Numbered from the stretch's first letter, positions 17,620 to 26,584 are shown. The stretch: 64,000 bases of DNA from Dyella ginsengisoli LA-4 (GCF_000334915.1 NZ_AMSF01000058.1:87728-151727), one strand, 5' to 3'. The notes: a model not told the origin generated them from the letters alone. Program-made: numbers and translations.

Positions 17620-19380
17620 ATGAACACCCTTGCCATACCTGACAAGCCCGCGCCGGCACCGTCCGAAGTCGTCTGTCGCCCCGATGTCCTGGATACGCTT
17701 GCGAACGCGTGCCGGGCACGCGGCACTGGCGGGTTGTCACCGGCGGCGGGTTTGCTGGCTTGGTACGACTGGGCGCTGCACCTGAGCCTTTCACCGGGCA
17801 AGCAGCGCAGCCTGATCGAAAAGGGATTGCACAAGCAGCGACGCTTGGCGCGCTACGTCGCGCACGCTGCAAGTGCCCACGGCTGCCCCACGTGCATCGA
17901 GCCGTTGGAGCAGGATCGGCGCTTCGAGGCGCCGGCCTGGCAGCAATGGCCGTTCAACGTGATCCACCAGGGCTTTTTGCTGCAGCAGCAGTGGTGGCAC
18001 AACGCCACCACCGGCGTGCGCGGCGTGTCGCGCCATCACGAGAACATGGTCACTTTCGCCGGGCGGCAGTGGCTGGACATGTGGTCGCCATCGAATTTCA
18101 TCTGGACCAACCCGGAAGTGCTGGAAGCCATCAGAACCAGCGGCGGCGCCAACCTGTGGCGCGGCGCGATGAACTTCCTCGACGATACACAGCGTCTTGC
18201 GCTTGACGATGAACCGGCCGGGGTCGAAGGCTTCAAAGTCGGCCAGGACGTGGCGGTCACACCAGGAAAGGTGGTGTTTCGCAACCACCTGATCGAGCTG
18301 ATCCAGTACACACCCACGACCCCCGATGTGTATGCCGAGCCGGTGCTGATCGTGCCCTCCTGGATCATGAAGTACTACATCCTCGACCTGTCACCGCACA
18401 ACTCGATGGTGAAGTACTTGGTCGACCAGGGGCATACGGTGTTCATCCTTTCCTGGAAGAACCCGACCGCGGCCGATCGCGACCTCGGCCTCGAGGATTA
18501 CCGATGGCTGGGGGTCATGGATGCACTGGACGCGGTCACGGCCATCGTGCCCGAGCGCAAGGTGCAGGCGGTTGGCTATTGCCTGGGCGGCACCTTGCTG
18601 ACGATCGCCGCAGCCGCGATGGCGCGCGATGGCGACGAACGGCTGCACAGTTTGACGCTGCTGGCGTCGGAGACCGACTTCCGCGAGTCGGGCGAAATCG
18701 CGCTTTTCATCGACGACAGTCAACTCGCCTGGCTGGAAGCCGGGATGTGGGACAAGGGCTATCTCGACGGCAAGCAGATGGCCGCCTCTTTCCAGATGCT
18801 CAACTCGCGCGACCTGATCTGGTCGCGCCGCGTGCGCGAGTACCTGCTGGGCGAACGGCAGGAGTTCAATGACCTGATGGCATGGAATGCCGACGTGACG
18901 CGCATGCCGTATCGCATGCACAGCGAGTACCTGCGGCGTTTGTATCTGAACAACGATCTGGCCGAGGGACGCTACCAGGTCGGCGGACGGCCGGTGGCGA
19001 TCGCCGACATCGAAGTGCCGATGCTCATCGTCGGCACGGTGCGCGACCACGTTGCCCCCTGGCCATCCGTGTACAAGATGCATCTGCTCAGTGATGCGGA
19101 GCTGACCTTCGTACTGACCAGCGGCGGGCACAACGCCGGCGTGGTCAGCGAGCCGGGGCACCCCCGGCGCAGCTACCAGATTGCGACCCGCAGCGTCGGC
19201 GCTCGCTACGTCGATCCGCAAACGTGGCGTACCGAAACCCCGCTGAACGAGGGCTCCTGGTGGCCAGCCTGGCAGCAGTGGCTGGCACGACATTCGACCG
19301 AGCGGGTATCGCCGCCTGCCATGGGCGGCACGCAGGTCCCGCTTGGTGATGCACCGGGAACCTATGTGGCAATGCGCTGA
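17620..19380 (+). CDS. phaC: Class I polyhydroxyalkanoate synthase
   Basis: This is a 586-residue PHA synthase. The N-terminal domain (about residues 1-200) contains the family pattern FNVIHQGFLLQQQWW. The alpha/beta-hydrolase domain has the lipase-like box GYCLGG with nucleophile C321, then D476 in GTVRDHVAPW and H504 in SGGHNAGVV, so the catalytic triad is complete. It polymerises 3-hydroxyacyl-CoA, usually 3-hydroxybutyryl-CoA, into storage granules. It is the first gene of a rightward operon with a phasin and phaB but without phaA (beta-ketothiolase), so acetoacetyl-CoA must come from chromosomal enzymes. Length fits class I. Confidence 0.96.
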   Translation: MNTLAIPDKPAPAPSEVVCRPDVLDTLANACRARGTGGLSPAAGLLAWYDWALHLSLSPGKQRSLIEKGLHKQRRLARYVAHAASAHGCPTCIEPLEQDRRFEAPAWQQWPFNVIHQGFLLQQQWWHNATTGVRGVSRHHENMVTFAGRQWLDMWSPSNFIWTNPEVLEAIRTSGGANLWRGAMNFLDDTQRLALDDEPAGVEGFKVGQDVAVTPGKVVFRNHLIELIQYTPTTPDVYAEPVLIVPSWIMKYYILDLSPHNSMVKYLVDQGHTVFILSWKNPTAADRDLGLEDYRWLGVMDALDAVTAIVPERKVQAVGYCLGGTLLTIAAAAMARDGDERLHSLTLLASETDFRESGEIALFIDDSQLAWLEAGMWDKGYLDGKQMAASFQMLNSRDLIWSRRVREYLLGERQEFNDLMAWNADVTRMPYRMHSEYLRRLYLNNDLAEGRYQVGGRPVAIADIEVPMLIVGTVRDHVAPWPSVYKMHLLSDAELTFVLTSGGHNAGVVSEPGHPRRSYQIATRSVGARYVDPQTWRTETPLNEGSWWPAWQQWLARHSTERVSPPAMGGTQVPLGDAPGTYVAMR

Positions 19381-19488
19381 TACGACGCGCCGAAGCCGAG
19401 ACAAGACAAGACCATTTCAACAGGGACATCGCTAAGGATGGCCTACACCCGCCCCGAAGGGGGCCCACCATGACCGAAGGGCACTGCA

Positions 19489-19932
19489 ATGAGCAACGAA
19501 CTGCCAATCCATCTCTACAAAGCCAATGCCGAGCTGCAACTGCAGATCACGCGCTTGCTGCAGGAGAGCAGCCATCACTGGCTCGAGGTCATGCAACAGC
19601 TCAGCGCTGGCAGCGTGCTGGAGACCACCTCGCGCATCCAGGGCCTCCAACAGGCGGCCGACTGGCAAGCGCTCGCGACCTTGCCGTCCGAAGTGTTCTG
19701 GCGTCTGTGCCAAGGCCGCATGGGCGATGCCCAAGCGGTCGGGCAAGTAGCAGCCAAGAGCCAGACGGCCTTTGCCAATGGACTGCGCCAGGCGCTCACG
19801 ACTTGGCAGGAGTCTGTCTCCGAGGCATTCGGCGCGAGTGGCGACGCAGCCTCTTTCACGCAGCTTTGCCAGCGCTGGACGCAGCCCTGGACCGCCCCAA
19901 GCGCCGTACCCCAGGGCAAGACCAAGAAATGA
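19489..19932 (+). CDS. Phasin-family PHA granule protein
   Basis: This is a 147-residue, mostly helical, alanine- and glutamine-rich protein without membrane segments, typical of phasins (residues 10-110: ANAELQLQITRLLQES, then FANGLRQALTTWQESV). Phasins coat PHA granules and control their size and number. An AAGGG site lies 8 bases before the ATG. It is the middle gene of the operon, 108 bases after phaC and 10 bases before phaB. A gap of this size with a GC-rich CCCCGAAGGGG hairpin just after phaC could lower or separate expression. Confidence 0.85.
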   Translation: MSNELPIHLYKANAELQLQITRLLQESSHHWLEVMQQLSAGSVLETTSRIQGLQQAADWQALATLPSEVFWRLCQGRMGDAQAVGQVAAKSQTAFANGLRQALTTWQESVSEAFGASGDAASFTQLCQRWTQPWTAPSAVPQGKTKK

Positions 19933-19942
19933 GGGGACGGCA

Positions 19943-20689
19943 ATGAATACGACGCAACGGACGGCGCTGGTGACGGGAGGCAACCGGGGGTTGGGCGCTG
20001 CGATCGCCCGTGCCCTGCACGATGCCGGCCACCGCGTGATCGTCACGCATACCCCCGGCAACACCACGATTGGCCAGTGGCAGCAAGCGCAAGCGACACA
20101 GGGCTACAAATTTGCTGCCTACGGGGTGGATGTATCGAACTACGAATCAACGCAGGAACTGGCGCGGCGCATCCACGCCGACGGTCATCGGATCGACATC
20201 CTGGTGAACAACGCCGGCATCACCCGCGATGCAACGCTGCGCAAGCTCGACAAGGCCGGTTGGGATGCCGTACTGCGCACCAACCTGGACTCCATGTTCA
20301 ACGTCACCAAGCCGTTCATCGATCCGATGGTCGAGCGCGGCTGGGGTCGCATCGTCAACATCTCGTCGATCAACGGCAGCAAGGGCCAGTTCGGGCAGAC
20401 CAATTATTCGGCGGCCAAAGCCGGCGTGCACGGGTTCACGAAGGCGCTGGCGCAGGAGGTCGCGCGCAAGGGTGTGACGGTCAACACCGTGTCGCCGGGT
20501 TATCTGGCCACCGAGATGGTGATGGCGGTGCGGGAGGACATGCGCCAGAAGATCATCGATGCGATTCCGGTTGGCCGTCTGGGCCAGCCGGACGAGATTG
20601 CGGCACTTGTCGCCTTCATCGCCAGCGAAGCCGCCGCCTTTATGACCGGCAGCAACGTGGCGATGAACGGCGGCCAGCATATGTATTGA
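19943..20689 (+). CDS. phaB: Acetoacetyl-CoA reductase, NADPH-dependent
   Basis: This is a 248-residue short-chain dehydrogenase of the PhaB/FabG group. It has the cofactor motif TGGNRGLG at residues 11-18, NNAG at 89-92, catalytic S142 in NISSING, and Y155/K159 in NYSAAKAG. It reduces acetoacetyl-CoA to (R)-3-hydroxybutyryl-CoA for the synthase. The ATG at 19943 begins the canonical MNTTQRTALVTGG; longer in-frame starts lie in the phasin gene. Operon context with phaC and the phasin separates it from FabG. Confidence 0.94.
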   Translation: MNTTQRTALVTGGNRGLGAAIARALHDAGHRVIVTHTPGNTTIGQWQQAQATQGYKFAAYGVDVSNYESTQELARRIHADGHRIDILVNNAGITRDATLRKLDKAGWDAVLRTNLDSMFNVTKPFIDPMVERGWGRIVNISSINGSKGQFGQTNYSAAKAGVHGFTKALAQEVARKGVTVNTVSPGYLATEMVMAVREDMRQKIIDAIPVGRLGQPDEIAALVAFIASEAAAFMTGSNVAMNGGQHMY

Positions 20690-20811
20690 GTAGTCGAGGG
20701 GCCTGCGGCATGAAAGTCTGGACCATTCGCTTGGGCAGTTCACCGAAGAGCATCCTTTACACACTCGGGTGCTCGGACACGAAGCATGCGCATTGACACG
20801 AGGGTGTTTGC

Positions 20812-20964
20812 GTGCTGACGGATAGTGATCTGCAAGCCCTCCGGTTGACCGCACGTTTAGCAGGCGTCGTCACCCTGATCCTGATTGACATCCCCATCGC
20901 TTGGTGGCTGGCTCGTACCAAGACCTGGTGGAAAGGGCCGATGGGAGGCTGCCTTGGAGCCTAG
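20812..20964 (+). pseudogene. Truncated modB: first 40-odd codons of the molybdate ABC permease
   Basis: From the GTG at 20812 the frame encodes LTDSDLQALRLTARLAG, TLILIDIPIAWWLARTK and TWWKGPMG. This is the N-terminus of ModB with its first membrane helix. After about residue 45 the likeness stops and the frame ends at TAG 20962-20964. ModB is normally about 225 residues. The break lies exactly where the LysR gene begins, so a deletion or recombination fused the two. No modA or modC is nearby. Confidence 0.85.
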
Positions 20965-21850
20965 ATTGCTACGCTATTTCGTTGCAGTCGCGGAAGAGCT
21001 GCATCTCGCCCGCGCGGCCGAGCGTCTCGGGATCGAGCAATCTCCCGTATCACGAGCAATGCGCGACCTGGAAAGCCAGCTTGGCGTGCAGTTGTTCGAC
21101 CGCAGCACCCGCCTGACGCGGCTGACCTGGGCCGGCCAGGTGTTCCTAGGCGAATGCCGACGCGTGATGGCCACCGTGGAGCAGGCAGTCAAGAGTGCCA
21201 AGGCGGCGGCACAGGGCTACCAGGGCCATCTGCGCATCGCGATCTGCGACGGCCTGGCGCAGCCCCGCATCGCCACCTTGCTGGCACGCAGCCGCGAGGA
21301 GGAGCCCGAGATGGAGATTCGCGTCTTCGAGCTGCCGTTCGCGCAGCAGCTCAAGACGCTGCACGACGATCTGCTGGACATCGGCTTTGCGTTGTCAAAC
21401 GCGGTACATGATGGCCTCGTCGCCGAGCCGGTGTGGACCGATCCGCTGTCGGTGATCGTGCCCGCACGCCACCCCTTGCTGGCACACGTGCAGGTGCCGC
21501 TGGCCGAAGCCCTGAAGTTCCCGCTGGTTCTGTGCCATCCCGAATCGGGATCGGGCTGCCGCCATCAGATTCAAGCGCTGCTGCAGGACGCAGGCACGCC
21601 GCTCAAGCTGGTCGATGAAGTGACCAGCCTGGGCGTGATGCTGACCCTGGTCGGTGCCGGCTACGGCATCGGCTTCGCCATCGCCTCGCAGGTGCAGACG
21701 CTACAGCGCCCGGACATCTCCATTCGTCCCTTGGCCGGCAGCCCACCGGTGCTCTCTACCTACCTGCTGCGCCGCCGGGGCGAACCCTCGGAGCCCATGA
21801 AGCGGTTCATCGAGCGGGCGAAAGGCGGGCGGGACCGCGCCTGTCGATGA
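20954..21850 (+). CDS. LysR-type transcriptional regulator (ICE cargo, copy 2, TTG start)
   Basis: This is a 298-residue LysR regulator beginning MEPRLLRYFVAVAEELHLARAAERLGIEQSPVSRAM. The TTG start at 20954-20956 follows a strong GGGAGG site by 5 bases; longer in-frame starts lie inside the modB fragment. The winged helix covers about residues 1-60 and the effector domain begins near 90 (YQGHLRIAICDGLAQPRIATLL). It resembles the LysR gene at 3242-4153 and the decayed copy. It sits 248 bases from the attachment site. In ICEclc the LysR gene tciR, part of the activation cascade, also lies close to the element end. This makes a regulatory role for the element possible but it is not shown. Confidence 0.9.
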   Translation: MEPRLLRYFVAVAEELHLARAAERLGIEQSPVSRAMRDLESQLGVQLFDRSTRLTRLTWAGQVFLGECRRVMATVEQAVKSAKAAAQGYQGHLRIAICDGLAQPRIATLLARSREEEPEMEIRVFELPFAQQLKTLHDDLLDIGFALSNAVHDGLVAEPVWTDPLSVIVPARHPLLAHVQVPLAEALKFPLVLCHPESGSGCRHQIQALLQDAGTPLKLVDEVTSLGVMLTLVGAGYGIGFAIASQVQTLQRPDISIRPLAGSPPVLSTYLLRRRGEPSEPMKRFIERAKGGRDRACR

Positions 21851-22098
21851 TGAGTCAATCCTTTGAGGACGCAGCTCACCTGTCCGTAGCGGCCTGTGGC
21901 GTGATGTGCCAGTGGACAGATAGACTTCGGTATGAAATCCGATGCTCTGGCTGTTGATGGATGTGCTTGGCTCGCTTTGGATCACCCGCAACGGCCTGCG
22001 TTGACCAGGCCGAAGACTTGAGTCCACAATCGAGTCCATTCCGTGACGCTTGGATCGGAAAAAACGTTCGTAATAAACGAGTTAGCGACCGGGTGCTG

Positions 22099-22116
22099 TT
22101 CCCTTCACCCGCTCCA
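22099..22116 (+). other. ICE attachment site: 18-bp tRNA-Gly 3' end
   Basis: The sequence TTCCCTTCACCCGCTCCA equals the T-arm end, acceptor strand and discriminator of a bacterial tRNA-Gly. The preceding bases cannot fold into the rest of a tRNA, so this is the displaced copy that integration into tRNA-Gly leaves at the far end of the element. ICEclc-family elements integrate into the 3' end of tRNA-Gly genes with an 18-bp repeat. The rest of 21851-22163 shows no gene. Confidence 0.88.
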
Positions 22117-22163
22117 CTCTCTTCCCCGAACCGACCCCCCATCCCCCGACGCGTGCGCTGACC

Positions 22164-22616
22164 ATGGCGGCTGTGATCACCCTCGGCTGGCGGGAGCGCG
22201 TCGCGTTGCCCGACCTCGGCATCACCGGACTCAAGGCCAAGCTCGATACCGGTGCCCGCTCCAGCGCCCTGCATGTGGACACGCTCGAGGTGTTCCGGCG
22301 TGACGGCACGGACTGGCTGCGCTTCGAGGTGAGCAGTGGGCGCCGCCGCGTACGCGCTTGGCAGGCCGAGGCAGCGGCATCCGATCGCCGCGTGGTCACC
22401 GATACCGGCGGGCACCGCAGCGAGCGCTGGTTCATCCGCAGCATGGTGAGCGTGGCCGGCGAGGTGTACCCGATTGACATCAGCCTGACCGATCGCCGCC
22501 ACATGCTGTTTCCCATGCTGCTGGGGCGTACCGCGATCGCCGGGCGCTTCGCGGTGGATCCCCGGCTTTCCTACACCCAGCCGCGCGCGGAGCGCGCCGT
22601 CACGGATACCCCATGA
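22164..22616 (+). CDS. RimK-associated retropepsin-like putative ATP-dependent zinc protease
   Basis: This is a 150-residue protein of the family annotated as putative ATP-dependent zinc protease (PF05618), which has a retropepsin-like fold. The [12 protein letters not shown] motif at about residues 27-38 carries the catalytic-type Asp. The [16 protein letters not shown] segment near residue 118 is the second conserved block. Its stop overlaps the start of rimK (ATGA), the usual pairing. No ribosome site is evident. The gene lies only 47 bases from the ICE attachment site, so its native upstream region has been moved away by the insertion. Confidence 0.9.
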   Translation: MAAVITLGWRERVALPDLGITGLKAKLDTGARSSALHVDTLEVFRRDGTDWLRFEVSSGRRRVRAWQAEAAASDRRVVTDTGGHRSERWFIRSMVSVAGEVYPIDISLTDRRHMLFPMLLGRTAIAGRFAVDPRLSYTQPRAERAVTDTP

Positions 22617-23497
22617 AGATTGCCATCCTCTCCCGCAACGCCCGGCTGTATTCGACCCAGCGCCTGGTCGACGCGGCGCGCGAGCGCGGGCACGTGGTGC
22701 GCGTGCTCGACCCGTTGCGCTGCTACGTGCGCATCGCGCCGGGCAACATGGCGATCCGCTACAAGGGCAAGGCGCTGCGCGACATCGACGCGGCGATCCC
22801 GCGCATCGGCACGCAGAGCACGTTCTACGGTACCGCGGTGCTGCGCCAGCTGGAGATGATGGGGGTGTACACGCCCAATCCGTCCGACGCGGTGCTGCGC
22901 GCGCGCGACAAGCTGCGCTGCCTGCAGATCCTTGCCTCGCACGGTCTGCAGATGCCGGCCACGGTGTTCGGCGACAACCCGGACGACACCAACGACGTGC
23001 TGGCGATGCTGGGCGACCCGCCGCACGTGATCAAGCTCAACGAGGGCAGCCAGGGCACCGGCGTGGTGCTGGCCGAGAAGCGCAGCGCTTCGCAGAGCGT
23101 GATCGAGGCGTTCCGCGGCCTGTACGCCAACTTCCTGGTGCAGGAGTTCATCGCCGAGGCGAACGGCAGCGACCTGCGCTGCTTCGTGGTCGGCAACAAG
23201 GTGGTGGCCGCCATGCAGCGCGACGCCACCCCCGGCGAATTCCGCGCCAACCTGCATCGTGGCGGCACCGCCAGCAAGGCCAGGCTGAGTGAAGAGGAAA
23301 AGCGCATTGCCGTGCGCGCGGCTCAGGCGCTGGGACTGGGTATTGCCGGCGTCGATCTGCTGCGTTCGAACCGTGGACCGCTCTTGCTCGAAGTAAATGC
23401 CTCGCCCGGACTGGAGGGCATCGAGGCCGCCAGCGGCGTGGATGTGGCCGGGAAGATCATCGAGGCGCTCGAATCCAAGACGCGGAAGAAGAAGTAG
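22613..23497 (+). CDS. rimK: RimK-type glutamate ligase (ATP-grasp)
   Basis: This is a 294-residue ATP-grasp ligase matching RimK closely: [18 protein letters not shown] at the start, [15 protein letters not shown] for ATP binding near residue 145, [20 protein letters not shown] near 185, and the metal-binding [13 protein letters not shown] near 268. RimK adds glutamate residues to the C-terminus of ribosomal protein S6 and can make poly-glutamate. Coupled translation with the protease gene suggests a functional pair, as in many gammaproteobacteria. Confidence 0.95.
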   Translation: MKIAILSRNARLYSTQRLVDAARERGHVVRVLDPLRCYVRIAPGNMAIRYKGKALRDIDAAIPRIGTQSTFYGTAVLRQLEMMGVYTPNPSDAVLRARDKLRCLQILASHGLQMPATVFGDNPDDTNDVLAMLGDPPHVIKLNEGSQGTGVVLAEKRSASQSVIEAFRGLYANFLVQEFIAEANGSDLRCFVVGNKVVAAMQRDATPGEFRANLHRGGTASKARLSEEEKRIAVRAAQALGLGIAGVDLLRSNRGPLLLEVNASPGLEGIEAASGVDVAGKIIEALESKTRKKK

Positions 23498-23549
23498 GGA
23501 GTCCCGGAAGGCCGGTCGAATTACGAAAGGGAATGTACGAAGACCTTCG

Positions 23550-23578
23550 TTGACACGTTTCCGGAGCGTGCCTAGTAT
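23550..23578 (+). promoter_or_regulatory. Strong sigma-70 promoter for the secreted-protein gene
   Basis: A perfect -35 TTGACA (23550-23555), a 17-base spacer and -10 TAGTAT (23573-23578) lie in the gap after rimK. The expected transcript starts about 50 bases before the ATG at 23637. Confidence 0.8.
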
Positions 23579-23636
23579 CGACCGCACCCATTCGAAGGAC
23601 GCTGCCATCGTGGCGGCGGCGGGGGCGGGAGGTCGC

Positions 23637-24125
23637 ATGCGGTTACGGAAATGGATGATGGGTGCGCTGGTGCTGGTGGCGTTCTGCCAGGGAGGCATTG
23701 CTTACGCCACCAAGGACAAGCCGATCGTCAAGGCGCAGAACAAGGACGATTTCGCCGCCGTGGCGGCCGCCGTGCGCAAGGAGATGGTGCCGGGTGGCCG
23801 GTTCGAGTTCATCGACAGCAAAGAGCGCGAGACGGTCGACAAGCGGCTGGACGAGATGGCGTCCCTGTTCGACAGCTACGGCACCGTCGACCAGATGAAT
23901 CCGGATGCGAAGATCAAGCTCTTCAACGACCAGGAAGAGGTCAACGCAATCCTGCGGCACCGGGATGACGACCGCCGCATCTGCCAGTCCGTCGCGCCGG
24001 TCGGGTCGCATATCCCCCGGACCATCTGCATGACCTATCGCGAGCAGGAACTGGAGCGTCGACGCACCCAGCAGTTCCTCGACGATACCCGGCTGAACAA
24101 TCCGCAGCTCAGGAGCGGCAAGTAA
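23637..24125 (+). CDS. Secreted protein of unknown function
   Basis: This is a 162-residue protein with a signal peptide (MRLRKWMMGALVLVAFCQGGIAYA, cleavage after residue 24). The mature part is charged, with no recognisable domain: a DSKERETVDKRLDEM region, then HRDDDRRICQSVAPVGSHIPRTICMTYREQELERRRTQQFLDD. The two cysteines in the ICQSVAP and TICMT segments could form a disulfide. The ATG at 23637 has a GGGAGG site just upstream. It has its own promoter and precedes the BlaI-like gene by 63 bases. I do not recognise the family beyond likeness to short secreted proteins of xanthomonads. Confidence 0.8.
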   Translation: MRLRKWMMGALVLVAFCQGGIAYATKDKPIVKAQNKDDFAAVAAAVRKEMVPGGRFEFIDSKERETVDKRLDEMASLFDSYGTVDQMNPDAKIKLFNDQEEVNAILRHRDDDRRICQSVAPVGSHIPRTICMTYREQELERRRTQQFLDDTRLNNPQLRSGK

Positions 24126-24188
24126 TCACATGCAGTTCGCATGCGGCATGAGCCGCCATCGTCAAAGGCCGCGGACGGGGTGTCCGGG

Positions 24189-24581
24189 ATGAAGGCCGGA
24201 GCTTCTTCCTTGCCGCGGCCGACCGAGGCCGAGCTCGAGATTCTGCGGGTTCTGTGGTCGCGCAAGGAGTGCACCGTGCGCGAGGTGCACGAGGCGCTGC
24301 GCGGTGGCCAGTCCGGCTACACCACGGCGCTGAAGATGCTCCAGGTCATGCATGCCAAGGGCCTGGTGCTCCGCGATGACTCGTCGCGAGCGCACGTCTA
24401 CCGTGCGGCCATCAGCAAGGAGCGGGCGCAGAGCTGGTTCCTTGGGGATCTCGTGAGGCGCCTGTTCGACGGATCGTCTTCCCAACTGGTCATGCAGGCG
24501 CTCGGCAACGACGAAGCCAGTCCGGCGGAGCTCAAGGCGATCCGGAACCTGCTGGATGAGCTGGACCGGAGGGATTCCTGA
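24189..24581 (+). CDS. BlaI/MecI/CopY-family repressor
   Basis: This is a 130-residue winged-helix repressor. PTEAELEILRVLWSRKECTVREVHEAL and SGYTTALKMLQVMHAKGLVLRDD form the DNA-binding domain. The C-terminal helices dimerise and carry the cleavage-sensitive region in relatives. A longer start at 24141 is possible, but the shorter one gives the usual family length. Its stop overlaps the start of the BlaR1-like gene by one base. In this family the repressor is inactivated by its membrane protease partner on sensing a signal. Confidence 0.9.
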   Translation: MKAGASSLPRPTEAELEILRVLWSRKECTVREVHEALRGGQSGYTTALKMLQVMHAKGLVLRDDSSRAHVYRAAISKERAQSWFLGDLVRRLFDGSSSQLVMQALGNDEASPAELKAIRNLLDELDRRDS

Positions 24582-26260
24582 TGGGCGTGGCCCCGCAGAT
24601 GCTGGCCGTGGCGAGGTTGATCGGCTGGATGATCGTCCACTCCCTGTGGCAAGGCATCCTGCTTGGGCTGGCATATGGTTGCTGCCGCGCTCTCGTGCGC
24701 CGCGGTGAGCCGCGTTACCGCCTCGGTCTCGCCGCCATGGGTGGCCTGGTGCTGATGCAGGCGATCACGCTGTGGATGTTGTGGCCGCCGAGCGGGGCGC
24801 CGGGGGGAGGCGACCCGGTCGCATACCTGGCGGCCATGCCTGTCACCGAAGGTGTGGCCGCCATCACCGCTCCCTCGTGGATCGACGGGATCGACGCGGC
24901 CTTGCCCTGGATCACCCTGGCCTGGTCCGCCGGAGTGATGCTGCTTGCCTCCCGTGCGGGCGTGCAGTGGCTGGACCTGCGCCGTCTGGTGCGGTCGGCG
25001 CAGGCGGCGCCGTCGTGGCAGGAGCGACTGGACCGGATCGCCCTGCCGTTCGGGCTCTCCGGGCGCGTGAGGGTTCTGTGCAGCGGTGCCGTGTGCAGCC
25101 CCGTGCTGATCGGGGTGATCCGGCCGGTGATCCTGCTGCCGGTTGCGGTGATGTGCCGCATGCCGCTCGCGCAGGTCGAGCTGATCCTGGCCCACGAACT
25201 GGCGCACGTCAGGCGCCTCGATCCTCTCGTCAATCTGCTCCAGCTGGCCATCGAGACGCTCTACTTCCATCACCCGGTGGTGCGCTGGATCTCGCGCGAG
25301 GTGCGCAACGAGCGGGAAATCTGCTGCGACAGCATGGCTCTCACCAGGCATCCCGGCAGACGTCGGGAGTACATCGAAGCGTTGGCGACCCTGGGCGAGC
25401 TGGTGATGAAAAAGCCGATGCTTCTTGCGTCGAACGGAGGCCTGCTGCTCGAGCGTGTGCAGCTCATCGCGTCGCCGCTTCAGGCGGACGCGGGGCGTGG
25501 ATCGCCGGCCCGGTTGCTGGCGCTCGGCCTGGGGTTGGTGCTTGCGGTGGGGGTGGTCTCGCATCAGCAGGGCCTCACACCTCTCGCCGCGGCGTGGTCC
25601 CCGGGCTCGCCGCAGATGGTGACGATCCTGTCTGACAGACTGCTGCATCGGGGGGCCTGGTCATTGGCTGACCTCGTGCCGTATCGCGCTTCGGCGGCTT
25701 ATCCCGACGTCATCCCCGCGAACGGAGCATTGCCCGCGATACCGGCAGCGCTCCACGGAAACCTGCGTCGATTGCAGGATGTCCGACCCGGCCCGGTGGC
25801 GTTCGTGCCCCCGGATATCGCCAGCCATATCTCGCCCTCCGTCATCGGGCCGCTCGCCCTGGCCCGCGGAGTCACCGGGGCCGCGGCACCGGTTCCCGTG
25901 CAGGTGCGCCAGCCGCTCTATCCCCGCCAGGCGCTGGAGGCGGGGATCGAAGGTGAGGTGGTGATCGAGTTCGGCCTTCGCCACAACGGCACGGTGCGGG
26001 ACATGCGCGTGGTCCACTCCGAACCCGAGGGTGTCTTCGACCAGGCGGCCATGGCGGCGCTCCGCGACTGGCGCTATGCCGGTCCCATGGTGGCTGGCGC
26101 CCACTATCGTCAAACCATCGGTTTCACGCTGCATGGCCCGGCAGCCGGGCAGGGGGGGCGGCGCCAGGCTCGGGCCGGAGTGCCCTGCACTGTGGTTACG
26201 GGGACCCACATCTGTCGTTTCCCCGAGGGCGGCCGTCCCCTCACGGGTATCGGGCCTTGA
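24581..26260 (+). CDS. BlaR1-like M56 membrane metallopeptidase with C-terminal TonB-like domain
   Basis: This is a 559-residue protein. Membrane helices lie at about residues 10-35, 48-68, 108-125 and 306-325. The M56 zinc motif HELAH is at residues 205-209, with a further downstream glutamate in REICCDSMAL. Beyond the last helix there is no penicillin-binding sensor domain. Instead, residues about 450-540 (PRQALEAGIEGEVVIEFGLRHNGTVRDMRVVHSEPEGVFDQAAMAALRDW, read in parts) form a TonB C-terminal-like domain. The partner repressor is encoded upstream. The likely job is transmembrane signalling that ends in BlaI cleavage; the signal cannot be beta-lactam binding by the usual domain. Confidence 0.9.
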   Translation: MGVAPQMLAVARLIGWMIVHSLWQGILLGLAYGCCRALVRRGEPRYRLGLAAMGGLVLMQAITLWMLWPPSGAPGGGDPVAYLAAMPVTEGVAAITAPSWIDGIDAALPWITLAWSAGVMLLASRAGVQWLDLRRLVRSAQAAPSWQERLDRIALPFGLSGRVRVLCSGAVCSPVLIGVIRPVILLPVAVMCRMPLAQVELILAHELAHVRRLDPLVNLLQLAIETLYFHHPVVRWISREVRNEREICCDSMALTRHPGRRREYIEALATLGELVMKKPMLLASNGGLLLERVQLIASPLQADAGRGSPARLLALGLGLVLAVGVVSHQQGLTPLAAAWSPGSPQMVTILSDRLLHRGAWSLADLVPYRASAAYPDVIPANGALPAIPAALHGNLRRLQDVRPGPVAFVPPDIASHISPSVIGPLALARGVTGAAAPVPVQVRQPLYPRQALEAGIEGEVVIEFGLRHNGTVRDMRVVHSEPEGVFDQAAMAALRDWRYAGPMVAGAHYRQTIGFTLHGPAAGQGGRRQARAGVPCTVVTGTHICRFPEGGRPLTGIGP

Positions 26261-26430
26261 TCGGAAGCCGCGGATCACGATCGGCTGTGGCCGGGTTAAC
26301 CACCGGCTCAAGGTGAGTTAACCGGGTCATAACCAGCCCCCCCCTATAAAGCTTGAACTGCAGATTTGCCTGGCACTTCAGTAACCGGTTTGGGTGGCAG
26401 CAGATTTTCGGTATCGGGGCAGTAGCTTGA

Positions 26431-26470
26431 GCCCAGGTCGTGCGATTTTCTCGCGCACCTGGGCTTTTTC
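26431..26470 (+). terminator. Rho-independent terminator, possible end of a small RNA
   Basis: The stem GCCCAGGT-CGTGCGA / TCGCGC-ACCTGGGC (26431-26464) is followed by TTTTT. It lies about 170 bases after the BlaR1-like gene. A TATAAA at 26345-26350 stands 86 bases before the stem, so a transcript of about 110-120 nt could begin here and end at this hairpin. The rest of 26261-26584 shows no gene; the response-regulator promoter must lie right of the terminator. Confidence 0.75.
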
Positions 26471-26584
26471 TTTGCCCGCTGGAGTCGTTCAGCCGCAGGG
26501 CGGCTGGACGCGCATCTTGAGAGATCAAGCTTGTTAAGCTTATTTGGCGGGGCTGCCGAATACCGGCGGCCGATGGAGTGGCAC

